Shown here in pieces: positions 63,309 through 64,000 of a stretch of DNA of 64,000 nt (positions within the stretch are counted from its first letter, which is position 1; each line of letters starts with the position of its first letter). Source of the stretch: Basidiobolus meristosporus CBS 931.73 (Eukaryota > Basidiobolomycota > Basidiobolomycetes > Basidiobolales > Basidiobolaceae); assembly GCA_002104905.1 (NCBI GenBank), contig MCFE01000042.1, forward strand, positions 124,001 through 188,000, in the 5' to 3' direction. The translations under genes were made by a program, and so were the position numbers. The notes under the pieces are model-generated. The model saw only the letters and a program-made list of their open reading frames with translations, did no database searches and was not told the DNA's origin.

Positions 63309-63607
63309 AGACAGTCACCAACAGGTGAAATCTTTATTTCAGTTGAAACAAAGAAGCCAGCGCTACTGTTGTAGCTTTGATACAAGAGTGTGTAGCTGAG
63401 GGGAATTTGTAGGTAAGTTAATAAGAAGTGATGATAGCTCTTCAGTGCTCAAGACACTGTTCAGTGGGAAGGGGGGTAGCAAGAGAGGTAAGAATGACTT
63501 GTGAACAACATTAATGAGGGGAATGTGATAAGGATTGATATTCATCATAAATGGAGTGTGCTGCTGCAGATATTGCTGCCAAAGGTCTGTCAAGTACTTC
63601 AGGTAGG
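63303..63607 (-). mobile_element. 5'-truncated LINE copy, close to the full element
   Basis: About 300 bp almost identical to 58,709-59,010, with only a handful of substitutions, covering the 3' end and the last 76 codons of the RT ORF. The 5' truncation point (CAAGTACTTCAGGTAGG) joins telomere-type CTTAGGGTTAGGG, so both ends touch telomere repeats. Confidence 0.88.
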
Positions 63608-63626
63608 CTTAGGGTTAGGGTGTAGG
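63608..63626. repeat. Telomere-type repeat at the truncated LINE border
   Basis: CTTAGGGTTAGGGTGTAGG, directly beyond the truncated copy. Confidence 0.8.
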
Positions 63627-63658
63627 TGTTATAGTAAGGGCTAGAAAAAGGTTAGAAG

Positions 63659-63730
63659 AGCAGGGGGTCTGGGGGACGCAGTCCCCTAGAGAATAAAAAA
63701 GCAGGGGGTTTGGGGGATGCAATCCCCCAT
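63659..63730. repeat. Two copies of a G-rich hairpin-forming repeat
   Basis: Each copy reads GCAGGGGGTYTGGGGGAYGCA followed by RTCCCCYA. The inner part folds as GGGGGAC-GCA-GTCCCC at 63671-63686 and TGGGGGAT-GCA-ATCCCCCA at 63711-63729. The closing pair differs between copies on both sides (C-G against T-A), so the stem is preserved. Confidence 0.7.
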
Positions 63731-64000
63731 ACTGCTCTTATACTCTTTAAATTCCCGTTGGATTACTTTTCTCTCATTCTTGGTTCTGGTCCCTTAGGGT
63801 TAGAATTCCTCCTCCTAACCCTTATCACCCTAACCATAAATATTTTTACCCTACAATTGGCACATTGTCTGCTCATATGGTGGGCATGTCTGGGCCAATA
63901 TTTGTCTCCCTATACTGTCCATATGCTCTGTATAAGTCTTGATGACTATTTAATTAATAAATTGTTATTTTTAATATATATCTAATAATTAATGGGATTC
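63731..64000. other. Subtelomeric end of the window, no gene seen
   Basis: Contains a stray CTTAGGGTTAGAATT near 63,793 and CACCCTAACC near 63,827, i.e. decayed telomere-type units in both orientations, then A/T-rich sequence. Confidence 0.45.

Noticed and set aside
58668-63627. CRISPR-like or satellite reading of the repeated G-run segments
   Set aside because: The repeats are 3' ends of retrotransposon copies with telomere-type flanks, without regular spacers.

Overview
The window is nuclear DNA of a filamentous, probably early-diverging fungus. Support: genes with short introns (about 50-80 nt) carrying CTAAC-like branch sites, an eS17 gene with the fungal ATG-only first exon, yapsin-like GPI-anchored aspartic proteases, a fungal-type assimilatory nitrate reductase, and TTAGGG telomere-type repeats at the right end. 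A bacterial-looking NRPS-PKS fits what is reported for Basidiobolus, but that genus is a guess; no marker here fixes the species.

Layout. 1-904: the 3' part of an unrecognised gene and a tiny membrane-peptide ORF. 1.5-22.1 kb: a housekeeping, ribosome-linked block with DBP2 (DEAD-box RNA helicase with a long internal intron), MDN1/REA1 (midasin, 5,456 codons in six exons, minus strand, running from 21,093 down to 4,404) and RPS17 (eS17, minus). 22.6-28.9 kb: an alpha-arrestin and an aspartic protease, partly duplicated in tandem. In unit 1 the protease is frameshifted; in unit 2 the arrestin is a scrap and the protease is intact with an expanded repeat before its GPI signal. 29.0-31.9 kb: a multi-exon ubiquitin-binding protein (UIM plus UBZ4 zinc finger) of unknown identity. 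32.5-34.0 kb: a PHO84-type phosphate transporter. 36.7-49.5 kb: a Gfo/Idh/MocA oxidoreductase, an FAD monooxygenase and a large NRPS-PKS (C-A-T-KS-AT-T-TE), possibly a small metabolite cluster; the synthetase carries two single-base frame breaks. 51.2-52.0 kb: an aquaporin-like ORF with two in-frame stops. 52.9-55.3 kb: an intronless nitrate reductase.

From 55.4 kb genes run out. From about 58 kb to the end the DNA looks subtelomeric: at least three copies of one APE-type non-LTR retrotransposon (one near full length, 58.7-63.1 kb, minus strand), each abutting TTAGGG-type repeats, followed by small G-rich hairpin repeats. The near-complete element has ORF1 and the endonuclease ORF in the same frame, separated by one UGA followed by CUA, which is the most unusual feature of the window.

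Exon joins were worked out by eye from splice signals and reading frame. The MDN1, RPS17, DBP2, arrestin, protease and oxidoreductase models keep frame throughout; the UIM/UBZ4 model has one unresolved junction. No RNA genes were recognised.
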